A stretch of 64,000 bases of DNA from Sporosarcina sp. FSL K6-1522 (GTDB taxonomy: Bacteria; Bacillota; Bacilli; Bacillales_A; Planococcaceae). The translations under genes were made by a program, and so were the position numbers. Location: the NCBI RefSeq assembly GCF_038622445.1, contig NZ_CP152019.1, forward strand, positions 3,322,501-3,386,500. The letters are read 5' to 3'. This document shows, piece by piece, positions 1-8,383 of the stretch (positions within the stretch are counted from its first letter, which is position 1; each line of letters begins with the position of its first letter). Below the pieces are notes generated by a model that saw only the letters and a program-made list of their open reading frames with translations, searched no databases and was not told the origin of the DNA.

Positions 1-50
1 TTCAAATCGGCTTCTGTAACTGTTGCACGATGCAATTTACTGTTCATCAT
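1..50 (-). CDS. panD: Aspartate 1-decarboxylase, N-terminal fragment
   Basis: Reading leftward from an ATG at 50 (or 47), the first 16 codons give [16 protein letters not shown], the conserved start of PanD, which makes beta-alanine from aspartate for pantothenate synthesis. The gene runs off the left edge. It overlaps the 3' end of panC by 14 bases in another frame, as expected for a panB-panC-panD operon. Only the N-terminus before the self-cleaving Gly-Ser site is visible, so the call rests on this stretch plus context. Confidence 0.85.
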   Translation of the reverse strand, partial: MMNSKLHRATVTEADL

Positions 51-933
51 CATTCTGAACATAAGAACCATCCTTTTTAGTTATAATTATATTATCAATC
101 AGTCTTGTTCGTTCGAATTTAACAGCACAGGCAATAATCGCTTCACCTTTCGGCTCGTCGAGTGCTGTGAGCGCTGGATACGACAGTAACGATACATAAT
201 CGATGCATCCTGAGCTATTCGCTACAATGTGTTCCGCAACTTGTTTTTCGATTTCCGCAACAGCATGTCCTTCCGCAAATAGCAAAGCACCTTGTTGAAG
301 AGCTTGTTGAATGATAGGTGCTTCCTTACGCTCCATTGCTGTTAAATGGACATTACGAGAGCTTTTCGCTAAACCATCCTGTTCCCGAACAGTTGGTACA
401 CGTACGATATCCGTTCTCAGGTTAAAGTCACGCACAAACGTCTCAATAATCGCTAGCTGTTGCGCATCTTTCATCCCAAAATAAGAACGATCTGGGTCTA
501 CGATGTTGAACAGCTTCAATACCACTTTCAATACACCATCAAAATGACCGGGTCTCGATGCACCGCAAAGCATGGAGGCTTGCGTACCAGGTAAAATGTG
601 AATGCCGCCTTCTTGTGGATACATTTCTTCTGGTGTTGGCATAAACAGAATGTCCACGCCTGCCTCGGCAGCAAGCTGCGTGTCGCGCTCGGTATCCCGA
701 GGATAAGCGTCGTAATCTTCTCCCGGACCAAACTGTGCAGGATTGACAAAAATGCTCATAACGACCACATCATTATGCTTTCTTGCTTGCTCCACGAGCG
801 ACAAATGGCCTTCATGTAAAAAGCCCATTGTCGGTACAAAACCAACCGTCCGCCCTTGTCGCTCATTGCGATCAAGTCGTGCTTGCAGTTCTTGAATCGA
901 ATGAATGACTGTTAGGTTATTCAACTCATGCAT
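37..933 (-). CDS. panC: Pantothenate synthetase (pantoate-beta-alanine ligase)
   Basis: PanC joins pantoate and beta-alanine with ATP, the last step of cytosolic pantothenate synthesis. The protein shows the nucleotidyltransferase signature PTMG at about residues 34-37 followed by HEGH at 40-43. It also has an FVNPAQF motif and a KSSRN loop typical of the family. The ATG at 933 gives 298 residues, near the usual 280-290; an in-frame ATG at 951 would add six residues and has a GGTGG upstream, so the start is not certain. The gene overlaps panB upstream by 8 bases and panD downstream, so the three are translationally coupled. Confidence 0.95.
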   Translation of the reverse strand: MHELNNLTVIHSIQELQARLDRNERQGRTVGFVPTMGFLHEGHLSLVEQARKHNDVVVMSIFVNPAQFGPGEDYDAYPRDTERDTQLAAEAGVDILFMPTPEEMYPQEGGIHILPGTQASMLCGASRPGHFDGVLKVVLKLFNIVDPDRSYFGMKDAQQLAIIETFVRDFNLRTDIVRVPTVREQDGLAKSSRNVHLTAMERKEAPIIQQALQQGALLFAEGHAVAEIEKQVAEHIVANSSGCIDYVSLLSYPALTALDEPKGEAIIACAVKFERTRLIDNIIITKKDGSYVQNDDEQ

Positions 934-1771
934 TTCCGTCGCTACCTCCATACAATGCCACCAATTCTTGTTCTTTCATCGTAAAACGATGCTCCTCAGC
1001 TGGGAACGTTCCTTTTTTAACAGCTGCAACGTATGCTTCAATACCGTTGCCAATCACCGCTCCTGCATCCGCAAAGGTTTGCACAAATTTCGGTACACGA
1101 TGGCTGCCGTATGTGACTGTATCATGGAATACGAGTACTTGTCCGTCCGTACCAGCTCCCGCACCAATACCAATGACTGGAACAGAGACGGCTGCCGACA
1201 CTTCGTCCGCTAACTGATAAGGAATACATTCCAAGACGATCATACATGCCCCTGCCGCCTCACATGCGCGCGCATCTGCAATAAGTTGCTGAGCGGCCGC
1301 AGCTGTTTTCCCTTGCACTTTATAGCCCCCCACAACCGCAGCCGATTGTGGCAATAAGCCCAGATGCGCAACGACTGGAATGCCTGTTTCTGTTAACAGA
1401 CGGATTTTATCAATCACTCTGCCAGCGCCTTCTACTTTCAATGCATGCGCACCAGTTTGTTGGAACATTCTGATAGCTGTTTCCAGTGTGCGATCTTCCG
1501 AGCCGTGATAAGAACCAAATGGCATATCCACAACGATAAATGTGTCCGTTGCGCCGCGTTTCACCGCTTTTCCGTGATGAATCATATCGTCCACTGTGAC
1601 AGCAACCGTGGAATCATACCCAAGCACAACCATCCCGAGCGAATCGCCGACTAGTAAAACATCAACCCCCGCTTCTTCTGCTAACTTAGCAGATGGATAA
1701 TCATAAGCCGTTAGCATGACAATTTTTTCGCCTGCTTTTTTCATGTTGCTAAAATCTACTGTACTCTTCAC
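926..1771 (-). CDS. panB: 3-methyl-2-oxobutanoate hydroxymethyltransferase
   Basis: PanB transfers a hydroxymethyl group from methylene-THF to ketoisovalerate, the first committed step to pantoate. Family motifs include [18 protein letters not shown] near the N-terminus, [14 protein letters not shown] and GIGAG near the C-terminus. I choose the GTG at 1771, which follows a strong GAGGGGAG Shine-Dalgarno and gives 281 residues; B. subtilis PanB has about 277. The open frame continues upstream to 1852, but that part reads through a hairpin and is unlike PanB. It is first in the panBCD operon and is preceded by a long leader with a terminator-like hairpin. Confidence 0.95.
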   Translation of the reverse strand: MKSTVDFSNMKKAGEKIVMLTAYDYPSAKLAEEAGVDVLLVGDSLGMVVLGYDSTVAVTVDDMIHHGKAVKRGATDTFIVVDMPFGSYHGSEDRTLETAIRMFQQTGAHALKVEGAGRVIDKIRLLTETGIPVVAHLGLLPQSAAVVGGYKVQGKTAAAAQQLIADARACEAAGACMIVLECIPYQLADEVSAAVSVPVIGIGAGAGTDGQVLVFHDTVTYGSHRVPKFVQTFADAGAVIGNGIEAYVAAVKKGTFPAEEHRFTMKEQELVALYGGSDGNA

Positions 1772-1804
1772 TTTTTCTTGCTCCCCTCTTTGGGAGAAAA
1801 CCGA

Positions 1805-1842
1805 ATATAAAAACCCTTCTGTTCGTTTCGGACAGAAGGGTT
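1805..1842 (-). terminator. Rho-independent terminator in the panB leader
   Basis: An 11-bp perfect stem (AACCCTTCTGT / ACAGAAGGGTT) at 1812-1842 with a 9-nt loop is followed on the minus strand by a run of T. It lies about 160 bases after the birA stop and only about 35 bases before the panB GTG. It could end birA transcription or act as an attenuator for panBCD. Confidence 0.8.
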
Positions 1843-1998
1843 GTATCATCAAATGATGGTTTCCTCCGTCCCTGTCTTTTGCAGATCAAGGCAGATCTTG
1901 TTGAAAGATGCTTTTTTCTAGATGTCTTAACAGGTGCAGCTCGCAATAGATACCGCCCTTCGACATTACTATATCAAAATCAAATATCATTGTATATA
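1843..1998 (-). other. Leader between birA and panB, no recognised RNA motif
   Basis: This stretch holds no convincing ORF. Read on the minus strand it has a TTGATATAG-like AT-rich segment near 1965-1975 and several short self-complementary patches, such as two GATCTGC copies near 1883-1900. I see no T-box AGGGTGG element and no known riboswitch core. Confidence 0.4.
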
Positions 1999-2982
1999 TT
2001 AATTTGGAATTTCGATATCTGCTGAATAAATTCCTCGAATAGAACCATCGTCCAGTTTGAGTTGTAATACACCTTCATCGGAAATCCCTAGTGCAACGCC
2101 CTCAATGGTTTCATTCAACATAACCGCACGAATCCGTCTTCCCGTCGTATTGGAATAGCCTTCCCACAATAACTTGATAGGCGAAAAACCATTTTTTACG
2201 TATATATCCGTATACAGTTCGAGAAACCCAAGAATTTTTGCCACTAGCTGTGCACGATCTACTGATTTACCCGTTAGCATTTTTAGCGAGGTTGCAATTG
2301 CATGTAATTCCTCAGGAAAATCGGCTGCCTCCTGATTAACATTCATGCCAATCCCAATAATAATCGCTTTCACTTGATCAGGATCCGCTTGCAGCTCTGT
2401 CAAAATCCCCGTTATTTTTTTCCCATCCACCAAAATATCATTCGGCCATTTAATCGCAGCTTCAATGCCCGTCAAGTCCTCAATTGCGCGAATAATCGCC
2501 ACTGCAGCTACCAAAGTGAGCTGAGGTGCTTGTTGCGGTGTCAACGTTGGACGAGCAATGACGCTCATCCAGATGCCTTTTCCTGCAACTGAGCTCCATG
2601 GACGCAACATACGTCCCCTGCCCGTCGTCTGTTCATCTGCAATGATAACCGTTCCATCAGGCACACCACTTTGTGCTTCTTCATGTGCAATAATTTGCGT
2701 TGAACTACAAGTATCAAAATAACGAATGGTCTTTCCGTAGCGATTCGCGGTCAAATGTTTGTGGATATTCACTTCATCGACCCGATCCGGAGCTGTAATT
2801 AAATAATAGCCCTTTTTTCGAACGGTCCCTACTTCATAGCCCTCACTCTCGAGCTCTTTGACATATTTCCAAATCGCTGTTCGCGAGAGGCCAAACTGGT
2901 CTGCGATTTCTTGACCAGATACGGGTTCCCCTTTCGCTTCAAACAGCCTTTTCAATAATTCATTTTTCACGTTTATACTCAC
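1999..2982 (-). CDS. birA: Bifunctional biotin-protein ligase / biotin operon repressor
   Basis: BirA activates biotin to biotinyl-AMP and attaches it to carboxylase subunits; its N-terminal winged helix also represses biotin genes. A helix-turn-helix spans roughly residues 18-60 (SGQEIADQFGLSRTAIWKYV). The ligase domain carries the adenylate loop TGRGRMLRPW, the KWPND motif and a C-terminal SH3-like segment. The 327-residue length matches the bifunctional form. The start is a GTG that overlaps the cca 3' end by 23 bases, so the gene is co-transcribed with bshA and cca. Confidence 0.95.
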   Translation of the reverse strand: MSINVKNELLKRLFEAKGEPVSGQEIADQFGLSRTAIWKYVKELESEGYEVGTVRKKGYYLITAPDRVDEVNIHKHLTANRYGKTIRYFDTCSSTQIIAHEEAQSGVPDGTVIIADEQTTGRGRMLRPWSSVAGKGIWMSVIARPTLTPQQAPQLTLVAAVAIIRAIEDLTGIEAAIKWPNDILVDGKKITGILTELQADPDQVKAIIIGIGMNVNQEAADFPEELHAIATSLKMLTGKSVDRAQLVAKILGFLELYTDIYVKNGFSPIKLLWEGYSNTTGRRIRAVMLNETIEGVALGISDEGVLQLKLDDGSIRGIYSADIEIPN

Positions 2983-4150
2983 GGCTAAACCAGTCCTTTA
3001 TGTCATTTGGGTCATTGTTGCACAAGCCATGTAAAACAGCTTGTTCAATTTCCTTCATCCACGTTCCTGTCCAGCGCCCGCCAGCTAAACCACTCCAGGC
3101 GATTAAGTCCTTGCCCGTTACAACAAGCTCCTCTTTCGATTGGATGGGCAATGCTTGTTGCTGTTGTTCGATTTCGGTACTCGTTAACGTGTCGGATGCT
3201 TCATCAAGTGCGTCACGTAGCTTTTCCACTGTCTGAAAGACGTCGCTAGCATAGTGGTAGTAATCATCGACAATATAATCCTGTACCTTGCGTTTCACAT
3301 ATAGTGCATGAACTTCCATCAGGAATTTCTTTTCAACATTGGACAATTTATAAGCCTTCGCCACAGCGGCCGGTGAAAAATCGCCGCTGATCATAAAGCA
3401 AGCCCAGCCCTCTAGTATCGATTCAAAAGGAACTGTACGTCCCAAGCCATCTATATCATGCGGAAACAATGGCAGATGGCTCCCCAAGCCTGTCTGTTGC
3501 ATAGCGGTGAATGCCGCTTTCGGATTAACACCTATCAGCAATTTGTCCATCTCAGCTTTCAAACGCTCGACTGAAATATGACGAAGTCGCCCTGCATGGT
3601 TACGAATCGCTTCAAAGGTTTGCGGTTCAATCATAAAATCAAGGACGGCTGTAAAACGAATTGCGCGAAACATGCGAAGCGCATCTTCCTTAAAACGATC
3701 TTCGGGATTGCCTACAGCACGAATGACACGCTGCGCCAAATCATTTCTCCCTCCAAACGGGTCAATCAATTCGCCATCAATCGTCATCGCCAGCGCATTC
3801 ATTGTAAAATCACGCCGTTGTAAATCTTCCCGTAACGATTTCACAAACTGCACTTCATCTGGCCGGCGATTGTCTGAATACGTCCCTTCCGTTCGGTATG
3901 TCGTCACTTCAATCGGTTCCCTGTGCATAAGAACTAACACAGTTCCATGTGCAATACCAACGTCAAACGTCGTTGAAAAGACCGCCTTCACTTCATCTGG
4001 CTCAGCAGAGGTTGCAATATCCATATCGGTCGCCGGCTTTCCGAGCACATAATCCCGAACGGCTCCTCCAACAAAAACAGCTTCATAGCCTGCTTGCTCA
4101 AGCGTGCGAATAACTTCACGGCTCGACGCCGTTCCGAATATGGTTGTCAT
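2960..4150 (-). CDS. cca: CCA-adding tRNA nucleotidyltransferase
   Basis: This enzyme adds or repairs the 3' CCA end of tRNAs without a nucleic-acid template. It is a class II enzyme of 396 residues. It shows GGAVRD at 28-33 in the polymerase-beta head, the metal-binding DMD at 42-44, and the RRDFTMNA motif near residue 112. Its ATG overlaps the bshA stop as ATGA, and its 3' end overlaps birA, giving a tight bshA-cca-birA operon as in B. subtilis. Confidence 0.96.
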   Translation of the reverse strand: MTTIFGTASSREVIRTLEQAGYEAVFVGGAVRDYVLGKPATDMDIATSAEPDEVKAVFSTTFDVGIAHGTVLVLMHREPIEVTTYRTEGTYSDNRRPDEVQFVKSLREDLQRRDFTMNALAMTIDGELIDPFGGRNDLAQRVIRAVGNPEDRFKEDALRMFRAIRFTAVLDFMIEPQTFEAIRNHAGRLRHISVERLKAEMDKLLIGVNPKAAFTAMQQTGLGSHLPLFPHDIDGLGRTVPFESILEGWACFMISGDFSPAAVAKAYKLSNVEKKFLMEVHALYVKRKVQDYIVDDYYHYASDVFQTVEKLRDALDEASDTLTSTEIEQQQQALPIQSKEELVVTGKDLIAWSGLAGGRWTGTWMKEIEQAVLHGLCNNDPNDIKDWFSREYKREK

Positions 4151-5289
4151 GTACGTCCCGCCAATTCATAATAGAGTTCTTCATATTGCGCAACAATTGT
4201 CGTTGAACAGAATTTTTTTGCAGCTGTTTGTAAAGCACTGCTTTTCATCGTTTCATACAACGCCTCATCCATCAGTAAGGTCTTCGCCTTTTGGGCTACC
4301 ATTGCGGTATCACCGAGGGGCACGAGATGGCCATCCACACCGTCTTCAATCACTTCTGGCATTCCTCCAACGGCGGTCGCAATCGCAGGTACGCCACAAG
4401 CAAATCCTTCCAGAATGACAAGGCCAAACGCCTCTTTTTCCGAGAGATGGAACATGATGTCACTAATTGCTAGCAATTCAGGCAAATCATCCCGCTTCCC
4501 TGTGAATATCACCTGATCTCGGAGTCCTAACTCCCTCACAAGTGCTTCCATATCGGTCTTCTCAGGGCCTTCACCTACAAGTAATAACTTGGCATCGACC
4601 GTCTGCGCAACCTCTTTAAAACTGCTAATAATATCCTCAATCCGTTTCACTTTCCTGAAATTCGAAATATGGATAATCACTTTATCATGCGTCTCAATTC
4701 CAAGATCCGCTTTTAATGTCCCCGGATCCACCGGTTGGTATTTTTGTTCATCGATAAAATTATAAACCGTCAAAATATCTTTTTCCGGCTTAATCAATTC
4801 GAGGGTCTCTTGGCGTAACGACTTCGACACAGCCGTGATAATATCCGATTTATTGATACCATAACGGACCGTATTTTGTAAGCCTGGGTCATGCCCAAGA
4901 ATGGTCACGTCCGTTCCATGCAAAGTAGTGATAATCCCAATCTTGGAATTCGCCATGTCTTTTGCCAGCACCGCCGAGATTGCATGTGGAACCGCATAAT
5001 GGACATGCAACAAGTCCAGCTGCTCGCTTTCAATGACTTGAGCAATGCGATTCGCCAGCGCAATGTCATACGGCGGATATTTAAACACCGCGTAGCCATC
5101 GATTTTCACTTCATGGAAATGAATATTCGGATGTGCGTCAATCAAACGAAATGGTTTCCCCGATGTAATGTAATGCATTTCATGGCCTTTATCTGCCATC
5201 ATCAGACCAAGTTCAGTCGCAATGACACCTGAACCTCCAAGCGAAGGGTAGCAAATGACACCAACTTTCAATTTCTTCAAGCCTAACAT
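4147..5289 (-). CDS. bshA: N-acetyl-alpha-D-glucosaminyl L-malate synthase (bacillithiol step 1)
   Basis: BshA is a GT4 glycosyltransferase that couples UDP-GlcNAc to L-malate at the start of bacillithiol synthesis. The N-terminus has the GT-B glycine-rich loop GGSG at 18-21. There is an HVHYAVPHA segment near residue 95 and the donor-binding EKEAFGLVILEGFACGVP motif near residue 290. Length is 380 residues, normal for BshA. In B. subtilis mgsA and bshB1 precede bshA in this operon; here the upstream space holds only a repeat, so the deacetylase must be encoded elsewhere or replaced. Confidence 0.95.
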   Translation of the reverse strand: MLGLKKLKVGVICYPSLGGSGVIATELGLMMADKGHEMHYITSGKPFRLIDAHPNIHFHEVKIDGYAVFKYPPYDIALANRIAQVIESEQLDLLHVHYAVPHAISAVLAKDMANSKIGIITTLHGTDVTILGHDPGLQNTVRYGINKSDIITAVSKSLRQETLELIKPEKDILTVYNFIDEQKYQPVDPGTLKADLGIETHDKVIIHISNFRKVKRIEDIISSFKEVAQTVDAKLLLVGEGPEKTDMEALVRELGLRDQVIFTGKRDDLPELLAISDIMFHLSEKEAFGLVILEGFACGVPAIATAVGGMPEVIEDGVDGHLVPLGDTAMVAQKAKTLLMDEALYETMKSSALQTAAKKFCSTTIVAQYEELYYELAGRT

Positions 5290-5310
5290 CCCTTTCGCTC
5301 TTCAATAACT

Positions 5311-5472
5311 ATATAAATTGAAATAAAGAACTCTATCAACAACGCTCGGCGCTTGCGGATGCCTCTCGCCATAAGCCAGGCAGCAAACCATTGCCAGTCT
5401 TATGGCTTCGGCGACCGCTTGTAAAGCGCCTTCGCTGGAGAGTAGATGAAAATAATCAGTTCAGCCTATATC
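5311..5472. repeat. Dispersed intergenic repeat, family A copy 1
   Basis: Its left end ATATAAATTGAAATAAAGA and its right end, read in reverse complement, ATATAGGCTGAACTGATTA, form imperfect terminal inverted repeats. The centre contains GCCATAAG...CTTATGGC, able to fold, and matches the copy at 17067-17224 over most of its length. It fills the whole bshA-dapB gap and has no coding capacity. Confidence 0.8.
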
Positions 5473-5478
5473 AATCAT

Positions 5479-6276
5479 TTACTCAATAATATTTTCTAGT
5501 CCATAAATCAGATGCTCTTGTTCTCGAACTTCACGTATCGCCATCAGAATCCCCGGCATGAAGCAATTACGATCAAACGAATCATGACGGATTGTGAGAA
5601 GCTCTCCCTCACCACCAAGTAGCACTTGCTGATGGGCAAGCAAGCCCGGCAATCGAATACTATGTATTTTCATCCCTTCAACGTCTGCACCGCGTGCGCC
5701 TGCTTGATGTTCTTGCTCTTCTGGATGCCCTTGAACATGCGGCTCTCGAACTTCTTTAATCATATCCGCAGTCTTGACAGCCGTTCCTGACGGTGCATCT
5801 AGTTTTCGATCATGATGCATTTCAAGAATTTCCACATCACCTAAATACCTTGCCGCCATGGCAGAAAATTTCATCATCAGAACTGCACCGATTGAAAAGT
5901 TCGGCGCAATGATCCCACCGAGTCGTGCAGCTACCGATAGTTCAGATAAAATCGCAAGATGATCTTGAGTTAAACCAGACGTTCCCACAACAGGGTGAAT
6001 GCCAAGTGCTATCGCTTCTTTAACATTGTGGAAAACCGCATCCGGGTCTGTCACATCCAAAAGAATATCCGGCTGTGTATCCGCCGCCAAATCGGCAAGT
6101 GATGTATAGAATGGAATCCCTACCGGTTCTTCAGTGACAGCCGAATCATGATAATACATACCCTCATATTTATAATCGAGCGCTGCCACAACTTCCATAT
6201 CCGGTGCTCCTGTGATCGCTTGTAGTGCTGTACTCCCCATTCTGCCACGTATACCTGCTATTGCTACCTTAATCAT
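5479..6276 (-). CDS. dapB: 4-hydroxy-tetrahydrodipicolinate reductase
   Basis: DapB reduces hydroxytetrahydrodipicolinate with NAD(P)H in the lysine/diaminopimelate pathway, supplying cell wall and spore dipicolinate precursors. The Rossmann loop GIRGRMG is at 8-14. The catalytic EMHHDRKLDAPSGTA motif lies near residue 157. The 265-residue length is usual. Its ATG overlaps the stop of the MazG-like gene as ATGA, so both are expressed from the promoter before that gene. Confidence 0.96.
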   Translation of the reverse strand: MIKVAIAGIRGRMGSTALQAITGAPDMEVVAALDYKYEGMYYHDSAVTEEPVGIPFYTSLADLAADTQPDILLDVTDPDAVFHNVKEAIALGIHPVVGTSGLTQDHLAILSELSVAARLGGIIAPNFSIGAVLMMKFSAMAARYLGDVEILEMHHDRKLDAPSGTAVKTADMIKEVREPHVQGHPEEQEHQAGARGADVEGMKIHSIRLPGLLAHQQVLLGGEGELLTIRHDSFDRNCFMPGILMAIREVREQEHLIYGLENIIE

Positions 6277-6611
6277 TGTGTTTCCTCCTTTTTAGTCCAA
6301 CGGTTCGCATCTCGTTGTTCAAACTTCGTCATAACAGTGGCAAGCGCCTTTTCCAAGCTAATGCCCTGCGAATTCGCAAAGCAAATCAGCACAAATAACA
6401 AATCGCCTGTTTCCTCTTCTAGTGAACGAGCCGCTTCTTCCGGCTTTTTCTTTTTCATGCCATAGACATTTTGCACTTCTCTCGACAATTCCCCAAGTTC
6501 TTCTGTTAACCTTGCCAACAGCTCCATCGGTGGGAAATAGCCTTCTTTGAAACCATTTATGTACGAATCGACTTGCTGTTGTAACTGTTCCATTGTCTTT
6601 TTTTGTTCCAT
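6273..6611 (-). CDS. ypjD: MazG-like nucleotide pyrophosphohydrolase (YpjD type)
   Basis: This is a short all-alpha NTP pyrophosphohydrolase of 112 residues, related to MazG, that probably hydrolyses aberrant nucleoside triphosphates; the substrate is not shown by the sequence. The metal-binding pairs are visible as EELGE near residue 39 and EEETGD further on. It sits directly before dapB, as ypjD does in B. subtilis. The ATG at 6611 follows GGGGAG at a long spacing of about 10 bases. Confidence 0.88.
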   Translation of the reverse strand: MEQKKTMEQLQQQVDSYINGFKEGYFPPMELLARLTEELGELSREVQNVYGMKKKKPEEAARSLEEETGDLLFVLICFANSQGISLEKALATVMTKFEQRDANRWTKKEETQ

Positions 6612-6632
6612 TATGCGTCAACTCCCCTTACC

Positions 6633-6661
6633 ATCGTATAAAGTAACAACACTATTGTCAA
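6633..6661 (-). promoter_or_regulatory. Predicted sigma-A promoter for mazG-like gene and dapB
   Basis: On the minus strand a perfect -35 TTGACA (6656-6661) is followed after 17 bases by TACGAT (6633-6638). It lies about 22 bases before the first start codon. Confidence 0.75.
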
Positions 6662-6785
6662 AATAAAAATATAACTACTTCACTCCCGATGTTAATCTGT
6701 GCATGATGGCACAACAGGTGTGTTGATATTATCGCACGTCTCGTCCATAAATAACATTCCTGTTGCCTACTATCCCGATACATTA

Positions 6786-6827
6786 GATAAAAAAAATCCG
6801 TCACTCATGTAGATGAGGACGGATTTT
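6786..6827 (-). terminator. Terminator after the YugP-type gene
   Basis: Ten-base stem AAAATCCGTC (6793-6802) with GACGGATTTT (6818-6827), followed on the minus strand by a T run. It begins three bases after the stop codon of the protease gene. Confidence 0.88.
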
Positions 6828-6829
6828 CC

Positions 6830-7507
6830 CTATTGTTCTTCGCTATTATTCCTACCTGTAAAAATTAACAACAGACGAACCAATTCAAGTACAGCAACTG
6901 CTGCTGCCGCAACGTACGTCATCGCTGCCGCATTTAACACTTTCTTGGCATCTGGCTCTTCTTCATTGCGAATGACATTCAGTTCGACAATTTGATTCAT
7001 CGCACGCGTCGAGGCGTTAAATTCCACTGGTAAAGTCACGAGCTGGAATAGAACTCCAACCGCAAGCAACAAGATTCCAATCCCCAGAAATGTGTTTGAG
7101 GTAAACAACCCAATCATGATGAAAATCCATGATGCGTTAGACGTAATACTCGCAGCAGGTGCTAGACGGTGACGAAAACGCAAAAATGAATAAGCTTCCT
7201 TATCCTGAATCGCATGTCCGACTTCATGTGCCGCCACAGCCGTGCCTGCAACAGATGCCTCGCGATAATTATGTGGAGATAAAGCAACGATTTTCGTCAT
7301 CGGGTTATAATGATCACTCAAAAAACCTTGCGTTTCTACAACACGTACATCATGCAAACCATTTTTATCGAGAATGAGGCGCGCAACCTCAGCACCCGTC
7401 ATGCCCGATGTCGAACGAACTCTTGAATATTTGTTATATGTGCTTTTCACTTTGAATTGGGCATAAAGTGGCAAGATGATAATTGCCGCAAAGTAAATCC
7501 AAAACAT
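6830..7507 (-). CDS. yugP: YugP-family membrane zinc metallopeptidase
   Basis: The 225-residue protein has an N-terminal membrane segment (about 1-18), the zinc-protease motif HEVGH at 94-98, and further hydrophobic helices near 120-175. This matches the neutral zinc metallopeptidase YugP family, whose targets are unknown. It occupies the place between ypjA and ypjD where B. subtilis has ypjB and ypjC, so it is either relocated or a local replacement. The ATG at 7507 follows GGGAGG. Confidence 0.85.
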   Translation of the reverse strand: MFWIYFAAIIILPLYAQFKVKSTYNKYSRVRSTSGMTGAEVARLILDKNGLHDVRVVETQGFLSDHYNPMTKIVALSPHNYREASVAGTAVAAHEVGHAIQDKEAYSFLRFRHRLAPAASITSNASWIFIMIGLFTSNTFLGIGILLLAVGVLFQLVTLPVEFNASTRAMNQIVELNVIRNEEEPDAKKVLNAAAMTYVAAAAVAVLELVRLLLIFTGRNNSEEQ

Positions 7508-7579
7508 AAATCGATTTCCTCCCTTTTCTCTATAGCCCTATTCTATAATGACTACACCGCTAACCGCAACTTTTTACTA

Positions 7580-8179
7580 TTATCGTATAGCATTTTTCGT
7601 TCTTTTCTTCCATACCCAATAAGCGAGACCAATACAAGCAATGGATAACCAAAATGTGAAATAACCGATTTGGTCCATATGCTTCATCAAATCCCGATAA
7701 ATCGGCATTTGGCCGAATACATAGTCGATAACGTCATTATGTAGCGTCCAAATCGCCGCAATCGCAATATGAATCACACCAAATCGATACATTCGACTGT
7801 ACAGCACCGCCTGAAGCGCCATAGCAAAATGTGAACCAATCAACATCCAGCCAACCGGACCAATCGCACCCGTCTCAACCAACGTCAATAAGTTCATGAC
7901 AACTGCCCAAAGACCGTATTTTACAAGGGTAATCAGCGCGAGTGCTTCAATGAGTTTAAAATTCCGTCCAATTAACCAACCGATAATGGCTAACGTAAAA
8001 AACAAACTTGCTGTCGGACTATCTGGCACAAAGATCCAGAACTTCGGCTCTGTAATTTCTAATTGACTCATATACCAGTAATAACCGTATACGGTGCCTA
8101 ATAAATTGACATATAGCAAAATCCATAGGAAGGATTTATGCGATAGGATAAGCCAAATTCTATTTATGAATGAACCCAT
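7580..8179 (-). CDS. ypjA: DUF1405 integral membrane protein (YpjA)
   Basis: About 199 residues with five or six hydrophobic helices, for example LWILLYVNLLGTVYGYYWY and AVLYSRMYRFGVIHIAIAAI. It is recognised by position after qcrC and by similarity to YpjA/DUF1405; no function is known. The open frame extends to 8275, but GGAGAG sits six bases before the ATG at 8179 (another ATG is at 8185), so the shorter form is preferred. Confidence 0.8.
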   Translation of the reverse strand: MGSFINRIWLILSHKSFLWILLYVNLLGTVYGYYWYMSQLEITEPKFWIFVPDSPTASLFFTLAIIGWLIGRNFKLIEALALITLVKYGLWAVVMNLLTLVETGAIGPVGWMLIGSHFAMALQAVLYSRMYRFGVIHIAIAAIWTLHNDVIDYVFGQMPIYRDLMKHMDQIGYFTFWLSIACIGLAYWVWKKRTKNAIR

Positions 8180-8302
8180 GGACATCTCTCCGATTGGATT
8201 GTGATTTTTATAAGAACAAAAGCGCAAGCGCCTGTTCAGACGCTGGAACCTAGACTCTAAATAAGCATAGGTCACTACTTACTTTTCACTAAAAATATGT
8301 AT

Positions 8303-8332
8303 AAAAAAAGAGTCAGTTTCCTGACTCTTTTT
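8303..8332 (-). terminator. Terminator after the qcrABC operon
   Basis: A 12-bp perfect stem, AAAAAGAGTCAG (8305-8316) with CTGACTCTTTTT (8321-8332), with a 4-base loop. T runs lie on both strands, so it can act bidirectionally; here it follows qcrC. Confidence 0.9.
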
Positions 8333-8347
8333 CCATATCTAGACTAC

Positions 8348-8373
8348 GGATTGCCTCTAATTAGAGGCAATCC
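8348..8373. other. 26-bp perfect palindrome downstream of qcrC
   Basis: The two 13-base halves are exact reverse complements (GGATTGCCTCTAA and its complement). There is no T run beside it, so it is not an ordinary terminator. It may be an RNA-stabilising 3' hairpin or a protein site. Confidence 0.7.
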
Positions 8374-8383
8374 GCTGTGCTAG

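Noticed and set aside
1772..1852. N-terminal extension of PanB to 1852
   Set aside because: The added residues are encoded by a terminator hairpin and ribosome site and are not seen in PanB; GTG 1771 has a strong ribosome site.
1843..1998. T-box or other riboswitch before panB
   Set aside because: No AGGGTGG core or other conserved aptamer block is present; only a terminator-like stem.
4904..5099. Alternative ORFs inside bshA and other housekeeping genes
   Set aside because: They lie within well-supported genes in other frames and lack ribosome sites.
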